The translations under genes and the position numbers were made by a program. From the NCBI RefSeq assembly GCF_023227905.1, contig NZ_JALOCF010000023.1, positions 1 to 58,570 on the forward strand: a stretch of 58,570 nt of DNA. Direction: 5' to 3'. The notes under the pieces were generated by a model. It did no database searches. It had not been told where the DNA came from and worked only from the letters and a program-made list of their open reading frames with translations. This document shows, piece by piece, positions 41,495-50,539 of the stretch. How positions within the stretch are numbered: the stretch's first letter is position 1; each line of letters opens with the position of its first letter. This DNA comes from Methylobacter sp. Lineage in GTDB: Bacteria > Pseudomonadota > Gammaproteobacteria > Methylococcales > Methylomonadaceae.

Positions 41495-42460
41495 ATGCAG
41501 GTAAAACTTATGACGTTAACGACAGAGACTGTGACTAAATTGCAACGCTATTTTGAAGACCGGGTAGATGCCATAAAATCCAGCGCCAATTATCAAAAAC
41601 TGCTGGCTATGCCGCCACTACAACGCTGGGCGACAGTAGCCGGGTTATTCCTGTTGTCGCAACTGGTGGTGTTCGGCGGTTTATATTTGATTTTTGGCAG
41701 GATCGTTGTTATCGGTTTTTTTGCCAGCATTCTGGCGGGAATGGCTACAGGCCTTGGCGCATTACCTGCCCTGTTTTTCAAAGACATCTCCAAAAACCTG
41801 TTCAACAGCATGCTTGGTGCCGCCGCAGGCGTCATGCTGGCCGCAACCGCATTTTCGCTGTTGGTTCCCGGCATGGACTACGGCAACCAAGTCTGGCCCG
41901 GCAAAGGCATTTATGTCGTCTCTTTTGGCATGCTGGTCGGCGCCCTGTTTTTGCATTTGGCCGATCGACAGCTACCGCATGTGCATTTCGGTTCAGTTTC
42001 CGATACCCAGCTGAATTCCCTCAAAAAAGTTTGGCTGTTCATCATCGCCATTACTATCCACAACTTTCCTGAAGGCATGTCGGTCGGCGTCAGCTTTGGT
42101 TCCGGAGAGATGAAAAACGGCATAGTGCTGGCTGTTGCCATAGCCCTGCAAAATATTCCCGAAGGCTTGGCCGTCGCCCTGCCCCTGGTCGGGCTAGGCT
42201 ACAACAAGTGGCGAGCTGTGGGTATTGCCGCACTGACAGGCTTGGTGGAACCCATCGGCGGCTTGCTCGGCATTACCATGGTCACCCTCTTTCAACCTAT
42301 CCTGCCGTTAGCCATGGGTTTTGCCGCAGGCGCCATGCTCTTTGTCATCAGTGAAGAAATCATTCCCGAGACCCATTCTGACGGTCGTTCCCGCTACGCT
42401 ACCTTTGCATTAATGATCGGCTTTATCATCATGATGGTCTTGGACAACATGCTGGGTTAG
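41495..42460 (+). CDS. ZIP-family metal transporter
   Basis: A 321-residue membrane protein with about eight helices. The transport site motifs are HNFPEGMSVGVSF (about 188-200) and IALQNIPEGLAVALPL (about 212-227), the ZIP hallmarks in the GufA/ZupT-like branch, and EEIIPETH near the end. It probably takes up zinc, manganese, iron or similar divalent metals. A second ATG at 41510 has a slightly better ribosome-binding site, so the true start may be 5 codons later. The residues 1-45 are a soluble helical extension. Confidence 0.88.
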   Translation: MQVKLMTLTTETVTKLQRYFEDRVDAIKSSANYQKLLAMPPLQRWATVAGLFLLSQLVVFGGLYLIFGRIVVIGFFASILAGMATGLGALPALFFKDISKNLFNSMLGAAAGVMLAATAFSLLVPGMDYGNQVWPGKGIYVVSFGMLVGALFLHLADRQLPHVHFGSVSDTQLNSLKKVWLFIIAITIHNFPEGMSVGVSFGSGEMKNGIVLAVAIALQNIPEGLAVALPLVGLGYNKWRAVGIAALTGLVEPIGGLLGITMVTLFQPILPLAMGFAAGAMLFVISEEIIPETHSDGRSRYATFALMIGFIIMMVLDNMLG

Positions 42461-42480
42461 TACCCTCTATACCTCCTACT

Positions 42481-42515
42481 GCCGTTGTAAAGCGCGCTTG
42501 CACTTTTACAACGGC
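42481..42515. repeat. 11-bp inverted repeat between the ZIP and UPF0016 genes
   Basis: GCCGTTGTAAA (42481-42491) and TTTACAACGGC (42505-42515) surround a 13-base loop that itself resembles part of a REP (gcgcttgcact). No T-run follows, so it is not a standard terminator. It lies in the leader of the UPF0016 gene and might regulate it. Confidence 0.55.
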
Positions 42516-42544
42516 ACAGCAAAGAATCCTCCTCAGGAAACAAA

Positions 42545-43273
42545 ATGGATCACCTTCAAAGTTATTTAACGCATCTTCTCGCGTCGCTAAGTACCACACC
42601 CATCTACGAAAACCTTCAAAACTCCTTACAGCATTTTTTATCATTGCTAAGCAACGGCAACTTCGGCGAAATATCGGCTACGGCAGCGACCAGTTTTGCG
42701 TTGATTGCAGCGGCTGAAATCGGCGACAAAAGCCAACTGGTGTGCATGACGCTGGCGTCCCGGCACAGAGCCATGCCGGTTTTGCTGGGCGCCATTTCGG
42801 CTTTTGCCTTTTTAAACACTCTGGCTGTCGTTTTTGGCATTGCCATCGCCAGCTGGTTGCCGACCTATATTGTCGCTTCAGTCGTCGCGATCCTGTTTGC
42901 CGCGTTCGGCATTCATTCTTTGCGCATAGAAGAGGATGATGACAAGGAGGAAGTTAAGGAAAAAAGCGGGCACGGCATTTTCTTTACCACTTTTTTATTG
43001 ATCACGGTGGCTGAGTTCGGCGACAAAACCCAATTGGCTGTTGTCGGCTTAAGCAGCACCGCAGCACCGATTGCAGTATGGTTCGGTTCGACAGTCGCGC
43101 TGGCCTCAACATCGGCTTTGGGAATCTTGGCCGGACGCACTATTTTGCAAAAAATCCCGTTAACGTTGCTGCACAGGGTCAGCGGCACCATCTTCCTGAT
43201 GCTGTCGGTTTTTGCGGGTTACCGGGCTTATATCAGCTACATAGGACCGCAGGCCGGAACAAGCTTGTTTTGA
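42545..43273 (+). CDS. UPF0016/Gdt1-family cation transporter (Mn or Ca exporter)
   Basis: A 242-residue membrane protein with two repeats, each with an E-x-G-D-K-(S/T) motif: AAAEIGDKSQLVCM (about 57-70) and TVAEFGDKTQLAVV (about 156-169). These are the cation-binding signatures of UPF0016 (TMEM165, Gdt1, MneA), exporters of Mn2+ or Ca2+. The acidic linker EEDDDKEEVKEK sits between the repeats. A leader of unknown function (about 1-45) precedes the first helix. It follows the ZIP gene by 84 bases on the same strand, so import and export of a divalent metal may be paired. Confidence 0.9.
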   Translation: MDHLQSYLTHLLASLSTTPIYENLQNSLQHFLSLLSNGNFGEISATAATSFALIAAAEIGDKSQLVCMTLASRHRAMPVLLGAISAFAFLNTLAVVFGIAIASWLPTYIVASVVAILFAAFGIHSLRIEEDDDKEEVKEKSGHGIFFTTFLLITVAEFGDKTQLAVVGLSSTAAPIAVWFGSTVALASTSALGILAGRTILQKIPLTLLHRVSGTIFLMLSVFAGYRAYISYIGPQAGTSLF

Positions 43274-43288
43274 CAAGCTTATTCCGGC
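43253..43288. terminator. Long hairpin across the UPF0016 stop
   Basis: GCCGGAA..AAGCTTGT and ACAAGCTT..TTCCGGC pair to form a long stem that spans the stop codon at 43271-43273. No T-run follows; it may halt transcription or stabilise the 3' end. Confidence 0.5.
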
Positions 43289-43319
43289 ACCACCGCCCGG
43301 ATTTGCCGGAAAAGCTTCC

Positions 43320-43368
43320 GCTCCTCGGCAACTGCTCCTGCGTTGCTCTACCTCCTGCATCCTTGCAG
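43320..43368 (+). repeat. 49-bp dispersed repeat, copy 2
   Basis: Matches the reverse complement of 14303-14351 with three differences. A related segment, gcaggagcaaatatctgtcc, follows at about 43426 and resembles gaggagcaaatatcagtcc at 14346. The gap 43274-43519 contains no gene. Confidence 0.7.
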
Positions 43369-43519
43369 TCGTGCTCACGCTTCTTACCTACATAATCCAC
43401 AGGGATGTGGTGAATGCAGATATTGCAGGAGCAAATATCTGTCCATGTAGGCAACGCCACCTCGCGCTACGCTTGGGCGATCTTACTTGTGCCCTGTGGG
43501 TATTCCGGCTTACGCTAGC

Positions 43520-44626
43520 TTACACTCTCGGCATCTGCCTCAGTTTTTCCACAACCTTGTCGCCAAACTCTTCGGTGCTGATCATGGTAACGCCGCTGCC
43601 CGGCTTGGACAGGTCGGCGGTCGAGTAACCGTCGCCAAATACGCCTTGCATCGCCGCCCAGACATTTTTGGCTTCTTCGGCCATATCGAAACTGTTTTCC
43701 AGCATCATCGCAACCGAGCCGATCATCGAATAAGGGTTAGCGATATTTTTGCCGGCGATGTCCGGTGCCGAACCATGCGATGGCTCGTAATAGGCTTTTT
43801 CATCACCAATGCAGGCAGAAGGCATCAAGCCCAGTGAGCCCAAAATACCGCCCCCCTGATCGCTGAGGATGTCGCCGAACATGTTTTCCATGACCATCAC
43901 GTCGAACTGGGTAGGCTTTAAACACAGGTTGGTTGCGGCCGAGTCGACCAGCTGGTGGATGACTTCCACTTCAGGATAGTCTTTAGCCACTTCATCGAGT
44001 ATTTCATTCCACAATACGCTGGATTTCAGCACGTTGCTTTTATGGATGTTGTGCAGCACTTTCTTGCGTTTGCTGGCGAGTTTAAACGCTTGCAGCAAAA
44101 TTTGCCTGATCTGGTGTTCATCGTATTCCAGGGTTTCTTTGACATAACGCAAACCCTGCTCGTTAATGCCGGTTTCCTTGGCACCGAAATACAGGCCGCC
44201 GACTAACTCGCGAACCATAATAATGTCGATCCCTTCGCCGATAATTTCAGGCTTTAACGGCGAGAAATGCGCCAAGGCTTTGGGCAGCACAACCGGCCTA
44301 AAGTTGGCGTAAGTGTTGTAACGGCGACGCATCGGCAGCAGCGCGCCGCGCTCGGGTTGCTTATCAACCGGAATCGTTTTGGATTGCTCATGGCTCAAAC
44401 CGATCGGTCCTTTAAGAATTGCATCGGCTTGGTCGCAAATATCGATAGTCGACTGCGGAAACGCATCGCCGAATTCAAAATAGGCGCAAGCTCCAAAAGC
44501 TGCGGGCATCAGTTCAAAAGACACATCATTACGCTCTTCAATAAGCTTGAGCACTTTAATGGCTTCCCGAGTAATTTCAGGACCGATACCGTCCCCGGCT
44601 AACACTGCGATTTTATAATTCTTCAT
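43520..44626 (-). CDS. leuB: 3-isopropylmalate dehydrogenase
   Basis: A 368-residue beta-decarboxylating dehydrogenase of leucine synthesis. Motifs: VLAGDGIGPEITREAIKVL (about 8-26), RRRYNTYANFRPV (substrate arginines, about 99-111), IIMVRELVGGLYFGAKE (about 135-151), the metal aspartates in MENMFGDILSDQGGG and the NAD loop EPSHGSAPDIAGKNIANP. The family usually has about 355-370 residues, so it is full length. leuC and leuD are not in the window, so the gene is separate from the rest of the pathway here. Confidence 0.93.
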   Translation of the reverse strand: MKNYKIAVLAGDGIGPEITREAIKVLKLIEERNDVSFELMPAAFGACAYFEFGDAFPQSTIDICDQADAILKGPIGLSHEQSKTIPVDKQPERGALLPMRRRYNTYANFRPVVLPKALAHFSPLKPEIIGEGIDIIMVRELVGGLYFGAKETGINEQGLRYVKETLEYDEHQIRQILLQAFKLASKRKKVLHNIHKSNVLKSSVLWNEILDEVAKDYPEVEVIHQLVDSAATNLCLKPTQFDVMVMENMFGDILSDQGGGILGSLGLMPSACIGDEKAYYEPSHGSAPDIAGKNIANPYSMIGSVAMMLENSFDMAEEAKNVWAAMQGVFGDGYSTADLSKPGSGVTMISTEEFGDKVVEKLRQMPRV

Positions 44627-45035
44627 TATGTACCTTTGCTGTCTACTTAATATCTACGAAGTAATGTTTAAAACCGGCTATTTTACTTTATTTTTTTCAA
44701 TAAAGCCGGGCATCCTTCAAGCCAAGATATTAAACCGATAACCGAGCACTGTTATCCATTGCTGAAAATCCGCATGACCTCATAGCGAAAGCCTGACCGG
44801 CTTTGCAAACAATATGACGCAGCAGATCAAATCTATCGGATTCATTAACACTAAAAACGACTCAAACTGAAAACATCCAAATCACTAAGGATTTCAGGCT
44901 AATAGCTCATGCAGCCTGATAGGTATCAGCACTTATTGATTCAATGGCATGAAATATCTATCCTAAAAACATCTTTATATCGCCAACCGATTTTTGGCTA
45001 GTGCATTTCATCTTCATGAAAATAAGTGTCCGACT
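44627..45035. other. Intergenic stretch without a recognised gene
   Basis: Upstream region of leuB on one side and of the coiled-coil gene on the other. I see no convincing reading frame, no RNA structure of a known leu leader, and no strong promoter pair. Confidence 0.4.
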
Positions 45036-45503
45036 ATGTTTAATTTTACTAAAAAATACAGCCATGCTCTGGTCGCTTCGAATGAAAAAATCGCAGGGAT
45101 GAGCGAAAAATACGATGCCGCGATAGAAAAAATCGAACGGCTAGAGGATGAATTATCACAAAAAACCTTTGAACTTCACCAAAGCTGCAAAGCCCAGGAG
45201 ATAATGAGCGAAGGCGTAAAAAAATGCGTTGAATCGCTTTATACCGTTCAAAATCAACTGCAAGCCGTAGCCTCGCATTTAGACCGTTCAAACAAACGGA
45301 TTTTTGAACTGATGCGAAAAAACAAGATACTTAAATCGTCAGGCGACGAATGGTTCAGGCGCTCCATCAAGCTTGAATTTGAAGTTTTAATGGCGAAGGA
45401 CGAGCTTAAAAAAATCGAAAATGAGCGCGATTCGGCGCTAAGAATGTGCGAATTTCTTCAAACCGAGTTAATGTCGAATGGCCGGGATGGCAAACAGGGC
45501 TAA
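45036..45503 (+). CDS. Coiled-coil protein of unknown function
   Basis: A 155-residue protein, start taken at ATG 45036 (a TTG at 44994 would add 14 residues). Almost the whole chain is predicted coiled coil (KYDAAIEKIERLEDELSQKT, about 25-44; LEFEVLMAKDELKKIENERD, about 118-137). There are four cysteines and no signal peptide or membrane segment, so it should be cytoplasmic. No family recognised. It is a lone gene between leuB and the lipase-like gene. Confidence 0.55.
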   Translation: MFNFTKKYSHALVASNEKIAGMSEKYDAAIEKIERLEDELSQKTFELHQSCKAQEIMSEGVKKCVESLYTVQNQLQAVASHLDRSNKRIFELMRKNKILKSSGDEWFRRSIKLEFEVLMAKDELKKIENERDSALRMCEFLQTELMSNGRDGKQG

Positions 45504-45526
45504 CCGACATGCATCAACTTAATAAC

Positions 45527-46210
45527 TCACCTTGCAAAAATCCCCTGCTGAATAAAATGTAGCGCCTGCCCTATGGCCGCTTTCCGGCGCATGATAAACG
45601 GATGCGAATAAGGCATGACGATAAAATCTTTCATACCGGCCACCTGCGCCCTGCTTACCGACACCTTGCCGTCATTGATGCCGGGGATCAGCCTTGATAA
45701 TAAAGGGTTGATGGTCTTATTCCCGGCAATTACCCCAAGCTCAAAATTCACCGGCCCCAGCCGGTTCGGTACACTGCCGCTGCCAGTGCCCAACTGCAAC
45801 CCGGCCGGACCGTTTAAAGTGTAAAACAGCTTCCAGCCTCCCAGCTTATCGACAATTTCACTGCCTTGATTGGGCGGTGCCAGCATCACCACTCGCCCCA
45901 GCTTATCGACAGTGTGACCGGCCAGATAATCGCGCAGTAAAATGCCGCCCATCGAATGCGTCAGGAAGTGGATTTTCTGAATGCATCTCACGTCGCACTG
46001 CTTTAATGCCTGATCAAGATATTTTTGCGCCAAAAGGCTGATGTCTGCGCTACGCGAAGGGTAATCCACATTGATGATTTTGTAGCCGTACGCGGCCAGC
46101 AGTCTGGCGGCTTTACTCATGCTGCGGCTGGTTCTTGCCAGACCGTGCAACAGAATAATCGCTTCCGAATCTTTAGCTATCGGTTTCAGCTTTGCTGTTA
46201 AATTTTCCAT
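45527..46210 (-). CDS. Alpha/beta-hydrolase, lipase-like
   Basis: A 227-residue cytoplasmic hydrolase with the oxyanion motif IILLHGLARTSRSM (about 18-31), the nucleophile elbow HFLTHSMGGILLRDY (about 81-95, S in HSMGG), and a late histidine (MPYSHPFIM). It resembles small triacylglycerol-lipase or PGAP1-like proteins. Its first codons overlap the end of the RND pump gene by 38 bases, so it is probably translated from the same message. No signal peptide is seen. Confidence 0.8.
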   Translation of the reverse strand: MENLTAKLKPIAKDSEAIILLHGLARTSRSMSKAARLLAAYGYKIINVDYPSRSADISLLAQKYLDQALKQCDVRCIQKIHFLTHSMGGILLRDYLAGHTVDKLGRVVMLAPPNQGSEIVDKLGGWKLFYTLNGPAGLQLGTGSGSVPNRLGPVNFELGVIAGNKTINPLLSRLIPGINDGKVSVSRAQVAGMKDFIVMPYSHPFIMRRKAAIGQALHFIQQGIFAR

Positions 46211-49200
46211 AGCGCAGCAAAATGGCAGGCAGCAATAATAAATTCAGTAATGTTGAAGAAGCCAAACCGCCGATGATGATCGCCGCCATCGGCCCCATGA
46301 TTTCCCGCCCCGGATTATCGCTGTTGAAGGCGATAGGGAACATCGCCAGCGCGGTGACCAGCGCCGTCATCAATATCGACGGCAAGCGTTCCTGCGCGCC
46401 CAATACGGCAGTGTCCAAATTCCAGCGCTTGCCTTCGACTTCAACCAGATGACGGTAATGCGACAAGAGCATAATACTGTTGCGCACGGTGATGCCGAAC
46501 AGCGTTACAAATCCCACAACCGAGCCGACCGACAAAGTAACTCCGGTCAATACCACAGCGACAACCCCGCCGATCAGCGCAAAAGGCAGGTTGGCAAGCG
46601 TCAGCAACATGTGCCGCATGCTGCCGATGGCGATATAAATAAAAATCAGCACCCCGGCTCCGGCCAGCAGCGAATGCAGAACCAATTCCTTACGTGCCTG
46701 CGCCTGCTCGATCGCCGCACCGGTGAATTCGGGATAAATGTCCGCCGAGAACGGAATCTCCTTTAACACCCGCTCTTTAAGCTCCGCCATAAAATCATCC
46801 AAGTCCCGGTCGAGCACATTGCCGGTGATGGTCTGCCGCCGCTGCGAGCCTTGATGCAGAATATTGTAGCGGCTGGCCGAATGTCTGATTTCCGCGACCT
46901 GCTCCAGCGTAACCATCGTGCCGTCCTGCGTCCTGATCGGCAGCTTGGCTATCGATTCAGGCTGCTGCCTGAGTTCCGGCGTCAAGGTCACCGCGACGTT
47001 GTAGATCTTGTTACCCTGAATGTTTTTACCGACCACGCGGGTTTCGTAAGCGGCCTGCAAGGTATCTACGATCTGCGCCGGCAAGACGCCCCAGAAGCCA
47101 AGCTGGTCGAGATTCAGGTTGATTTGCAGCAACGGCGTGCCGGGCGGCGAGCGCAGTTGCACATCCGCAGCGCCGTCTATGCCGCGCATAATATCGGCGA
47201 CCGCCTGTGCTTTCGCATCCAGCAGATTCAGGTCATTGCCGTAAATATTGACCGCCACCGGCGAGGTGTAGCCGGAAATGGTTTCATCGACTCGCTCCGT
47301 CAAGAAGGTATTAGCCTCAAACAAAATGCCGGGGAAGCCGACCAGAATCGCCCTCAACCTGTCCTTGATCTGCTGCTGTTCCGAGCCCGACATCGGTTCA
47401 AGCCGCACTTCGTACTCGCTGTAATGGCTGCCGTAAGTATCGGCGCCCCGCTCCGCCCTGCCCGCCCATTGCGACACCGACTGTATGCCGGGAATCGCCA
47501 TAAACTGTTCGGTCAGCTTACTGCCGATCCTGATCGATTCCTGCAACGACGTGCCGGGAATGCTGGTGGTGTGGACGATATAATGGCCTTCGCGCAATTC
47601 CGGCAGGAATTTGCTGTCGAGACTGAAAAAAGCCAGCAAACCGGACAAGCAAACGATAACGCTGCCAATCATGACCGGTTTGAAATGACTCGAAACCTTG
47701 CTTAACAAATCCTTATAATGCGGCTTGATACGCCTGATCAGCGGCGGATCGTCATTGGCGATCACCGCGTTGCCGAGCAACATATAGCACAGCGCCGGCG
47801 TTAAGGTTAGCGCGACCAGCAGCGACGTTAAAATCGCCAGGATGTAGGAATAGCCCAGCGGCGCAAACAAACGCCCGGCGACGCCGTTTAAGGTCAACAG
47901 CGGCACAAAAACCAGCGCGACGATAAAACTGGCGTAAACCACTGAGCTGCGCACTTCCAGCGATGCGCTGTAAACCACCTCGGTAATCGGCAGCGGTTTG
48001 ACTAATAACCGGTTCTCGCGCAAGCGTCGGAAAATGTTTTCGGTGTCGATAATCGCATCGTCGACCACCTCGCCCAGCGCAATCGCCAAGCCGCCCAACA
48101 CCATGATATTGAGATTAACCCCGCTTTCCAGCAGCACAATCACCGCGCCAATCAACGACACCGGAATCGCCAGCGCCGAAATAAACGCGGTGCGAAAATT
48201 GAACAAAAACAGGTACAGGACAATCAGCACGAACAAACCGCCGATCAGCAAATGACCGGACAAATTGCTCAGCGATCGTTCGATATAATCGGCGGGCCGG
48301 AACAGGTGCGAGTAAAAATTGATCGCCTGTTTTTTGAAAATAGGCTCGAACTCGTGCAGCGTCTCTTCTACCTGCCGGGACACCGACAAGGTGTTGGCGC
48401 CGTATTGCCCGATCACCATCATCACAATGCCGGGCTTGCCCATGATTTGCGCCGCGCCGATCGGCGGCTCCGGCGCATAGCCAATCGTAGTGACTTCGCC
48501 CAATGTCACACTGCGCCCCTGATCCCGCTTGACGATAATCTTGCCGAATTGTTCCGGCGTGGCCGGCTGTCCCGTCATCTGCAACGTGAAGCGCTGATTG
48601 TTGTTTTCGATAAAACCACCTCCCTGAATGTTTCCGGCCTTTGATGCGGCCAGGATAATGTCCTCCAGCGCCAGGTTAAAGCGGTGCAATTGCAGAGGAT
48701 CGACCTGGATTTGCAGTTGCTGAATATCGCCGCCGAACACGTTGACATCGGCCACGCCCGGAACAGCTTTCAAGCGCGGCACTATCGTCCAATCGACCAA
48801 ACTGCGCAAAGCCATCAAATCGGTTTGATCGTCCTTGTTTAAACCGATAGTTAAAACCGTCGCCGAAGACGAGGACAGCGGTATCGCAACCGGCGTGATG
48901 CCCAGCGGCAACTGTCCGGCCAGCGTGGTTAGCCGCTCGCTAATTAATTGACGGTTACGGTACACATCGCTGTTTTCGTCAAAAATCGCGGTAATAATCG
49001 ACAGTCCCTGGATGGATTCGGATCGCACCGACTTCATGCCGATCAAACCGCTGATCGAGGTTTCGATCTGCTGCGTGACCAGCACCTCGACCTGCTCCGA
49101 AGAAAGGCCGGGCGATTCGGTCTGGATAATGACTTGCTTGGGGGAGAATTCAGGGAAAATATCCAGGCCCGCCGTGGCAAAACGGTAGCTGCCGTAGAGC

Positions 49201-49271
49201 AGGATCAAAACGGCAAGCGCGATGACAATGCCGTAGAAACGGATGGAGAAGCGGACTAGGGTGGGTAGCAT
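46173..49271 (-). CDS. CusA/CzcA-family RND efflux pump, complete
   Basis: A full-length 1032-residue RND protein. TM1 is near residues 10-30, followed by FPEFSPKQVIIQTESPGLSS (39-58) of the HME subfamily. TM4 carries the proton relay (IALGEVVDDAIIDTENIFRR, about 394-413, with paired Asp and a Glu). The second half has matching helices and ends SSTLLNLLLLPAILLRYG. By its motifs it belongs to the heavy-metal type, yet the Cus-specific MPIKNRIDM sequence is absent. Its membrane fusion partner and outer-membrane channel are not adjacent, so it either works with distant partners or exports another substrate. Confidence 0.88.
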   Translation of the reverse strand: MLPTLVRFSIRFYGIVIALAVLILLYGSYRFATAGLDIFPEFSPKQVIIQTESPGLSSEQVEVLVTQQIETSISGLIGMKSVRSESIQGLSIITAIFDENSDVYRNRQLISERLTTLAGQLPLGITPVAIPLSSSSATVLTIGLNKDDQTDLMALRSLVDWTIVPRLKAVPGVADVNVFGGDIQQLQIQVDPLQLHRFNLALEDIILAASKAGNIQGGGFIENNNQRFTLQMTGQPATPEQFGKIIVKRDQGRSVTLGEVTTIGYAPEPPIGAAQIMGKPGIVMMVIGQYGANTLSVSRQVEETLHEFEPIFKKQAINFYSHLFRPADYIERSLSNLSGHLLIGGLFVLIVLYLFLFNFRTAFISALAIPVSLIGAVIVLLESGVNLNIMVLGGLAIALGEVVDDAIIDTENIFRRLRENRLLVKPLPITEVVYSASLEVRSSVVYASFIVALVFVPLLTLNGVAGRLFAPLGYSYILAILTSLLVALTLTPALCYMLLGNAVIANDDPPLIRRIKPHYKDLLSKVSSHFKPVMIGSVIVCLSGLLAFFSLDSKFLPELREGHYIVHTTSIPGTSLQESIRIGSKLTEQFMAIPGIQSVSQWAGRAERGADTYGSHYSEYEVRLEPMSGSEQQQIKDRLRAILVGFPGILFEANTFLTERVDETISGYTSPVAVNIYGNDLNLLDAKAQAVADIMRGIDGAADVQLRSPPGTPLLQINLNLDQLGFWGVLPAQIVDTLQAAYETRVVGKNIQGNKIYNVAVTLTPELRQQPESIAKLPIRTQDGTMVTLEQVAEIRHSASRYNILHQGSQRRQTITGNVLDRDLDDFMAELKERVLKEIPFSADIYPEFTGAAIEQAQARKELVLHSLLAGAGVLIFIYIAIGSMRHMLLTLANLPFALIGGVVAVVLTGVTLSVGSVVGFVTLFGITVRNSIMLLSHYRHLVEVEGKRWNLDTAVLGAQERLPSILMTALVTALAMFPIAFNSDNPGREIMGPMAAIIIGGLASSTLLNLLLLPAILLRYGKFNSKAETDS

Positions 49272-49406
49272 GGATTAATGGTTTTGATTACGAATGTTGG
49301 TAATAGATTGTTATGTTTGCCGCAATCAAAAACAGCCTCAAAAAACCTTGGAATACCTTCAACGTCAAGCATAGTTACGATTCAGCTACGGGAGCAAATA
49401 AAACTG

Positions 49407-50096
49407 TTAGATTTTTGAATTTCCAAAATATCTCCGATACTCATCTGTAAACCTCCAAGCGAGATGTCCTTTGTGGTAATGGACAAATTCGAAAACATTC
49501 TCTATTGGCGCACCATCAGTTGGGCGACATAAAACCGATGAGTCCAATTTTGCCAACGTCTTCATTGCATCGGAAGCTGCACGCGAACTAACCGAAAACA
49601 GACTTGCGAGTTGATCTGCTTTTAGAAAACCATCTACGATGCCACGTCGACTACAAAATATGCGATCAAGGAGTGTGTTGTTGGTTGTTGCCGCAATGAG
49701 AGTGTAAATAAGCTTATGTAAACTTAAGGTAATATTGGGTTCGTAGTGAGCAGTAAGCAAGGTATTGTGCAATTCAATGTGAGAACAAATACTTGCATCC
49801 TCCTTCTCATAATTCACCACATATTTACATACATTAATTGCTTCTCTGAGAGACAAAGAAAAGAATTCCTTAGATGGATTCATCCTGTATTGATCAAGCA
49901 GTAAATGAATACGCCGTTCAGCAGTTAAGACATCCCTAACAGGAGATTCGTATTTCACTTCAAAATCCAGCGGAATTGAAGAAGACTTGGACAAGTTGAA
50001 AGCACGATTCTTAACTCCGACTCGTGAAAGGCCAACCTTCACGCAATTTTTCTTTAAAGATGGATTAGTGAGTATGTAAATGTAGCCGTGCTTCAT
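49407..50096 (-). CDS. GIY-YIG (T5orf172/MUG113-type) nuclease-domain protein
   Basis: A 229-residue protein. The N-terminal domain starts GYIYILTNPSLKKNCVKVGL (about 4-23) and continues SRVGVKNRAFNLSKSSSIPL and RDVLTAERRIHLLLDQYR, the pattern of T5orf172/MUG113 proteins, which belong to the GIY-YIG nuclease superfamily. The C-terminal part (about 150-220) looks like a winged helix (LKADQLASLFSVSSRAASDA), suggesting DNA binding. It lies beside a cluster of palindromic repeats and a RAYT gene, an accessory setting. Its role, possibly defence or mobile-element related, is unknown. Confidence 0.7.
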   Translation of the reverse strand: MKHGYIYILTNPSLKKNCVKVGLSRVGVKNRAFNLSKSSSIPLDFEVKYESPVRDVLTAERRIHLLLDQYRMNPSKEFFSLSLREAINVCKYVVNYEKEDASICSHIELHNTLLTAHYEPNITLSLHKLIYTLIAATTNNTLLDRIFCSRRGIVDGFLKADQLASLFSVSSRAASDAMKTLAKLDSSVLCRPTDGAPIENVFEFVHYHKGHLAWRFTDEYRRYFGNSKI

Positions 50097-50118
50097 AGAC
50101 CTAATAAGTTTTCGCTAG

Positions 50119-50187
50119 TTCCCAAGCTCAAGCTTGGGAATTCAATTACGGAAGCTCCAGCTTCCCGTTTACGAAGCTGGAGCTTCG
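50119..50187. repeat. Cluster of three short palindromes
   Basis: TTCCCAAGCT-c-AAGCTTGGGAA (50119-50140), GGAAGCT-cc-AGCTTCC (50150-50165) and GAAGCT-gg-AGCTTC (50173-50186). These share the aagct core and form a different family from the gcttgcactcc REPs. A degenerate copy, tggagcttggtaacc, follows at about 50206. Confidence 0.7.
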
Positions 50188-50313
50188 TCTTATGGGTTCC
50201 CTATCTGGAGCTTGGTAACCAGCTCGATAAAATCAGCATAAGCTTATTGCGACAAGTTTTGCCGCCGCACTGAATGCAATAAATTTGTTCTGAGCTATGC
50301 ATTGGTCTTTCTG

Positions 50314-50347
50314 GAGTGCAGGCTTTGCAAGCGAAGCTTGCACTCCT
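50314..50347. repeat. REP palindrome, compact form
   Basis: ggagtgcaggctttgcaagc followed by gaagcttgcactcc. Same ends as the REPs beside the RAYT gene. Confidence 0.75.
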
Positions 50348-50465
50348 GCCGGTTCATTCTATTCAATTGTACCATTGCCGTTCCAATAGATATTCACTTC
50401 ATGCTCTAGCGGCTAGCGGACTCCAAAACAGCGCGGCATGAAAAAGTGTGCTTCGTGGTTGGCTG

Positions 50466-50529
50466 GGGTGCAGGCTTTGCCTGCCTGGCAAGCACCAAAA
50501 GTAGGCGCTTTAGGCGAAGCTTGCACTCC
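50466..50529. repeat. REP palindrome just downstream of the RAYT gene
   Basis: ggggtgcaggctttgcctgc opens the unit and ggcgaagcttgcactcc closes it, 10 bases from the RAYT stop codon. A longer spacer with accaaaagtaggcgcttt sits inside. Confidence 0.75.
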
Positions 50530-50539
50530 TGTCTGTTAT

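Noticed and set aside
46173..49271. Calling the complete RND pump CusA with a gene symbol
   Set aside because: The Cu-specific region seen in the truncated cusA is not present, and no cusB, cusC or cusF is adjacent, so only the family is supported.
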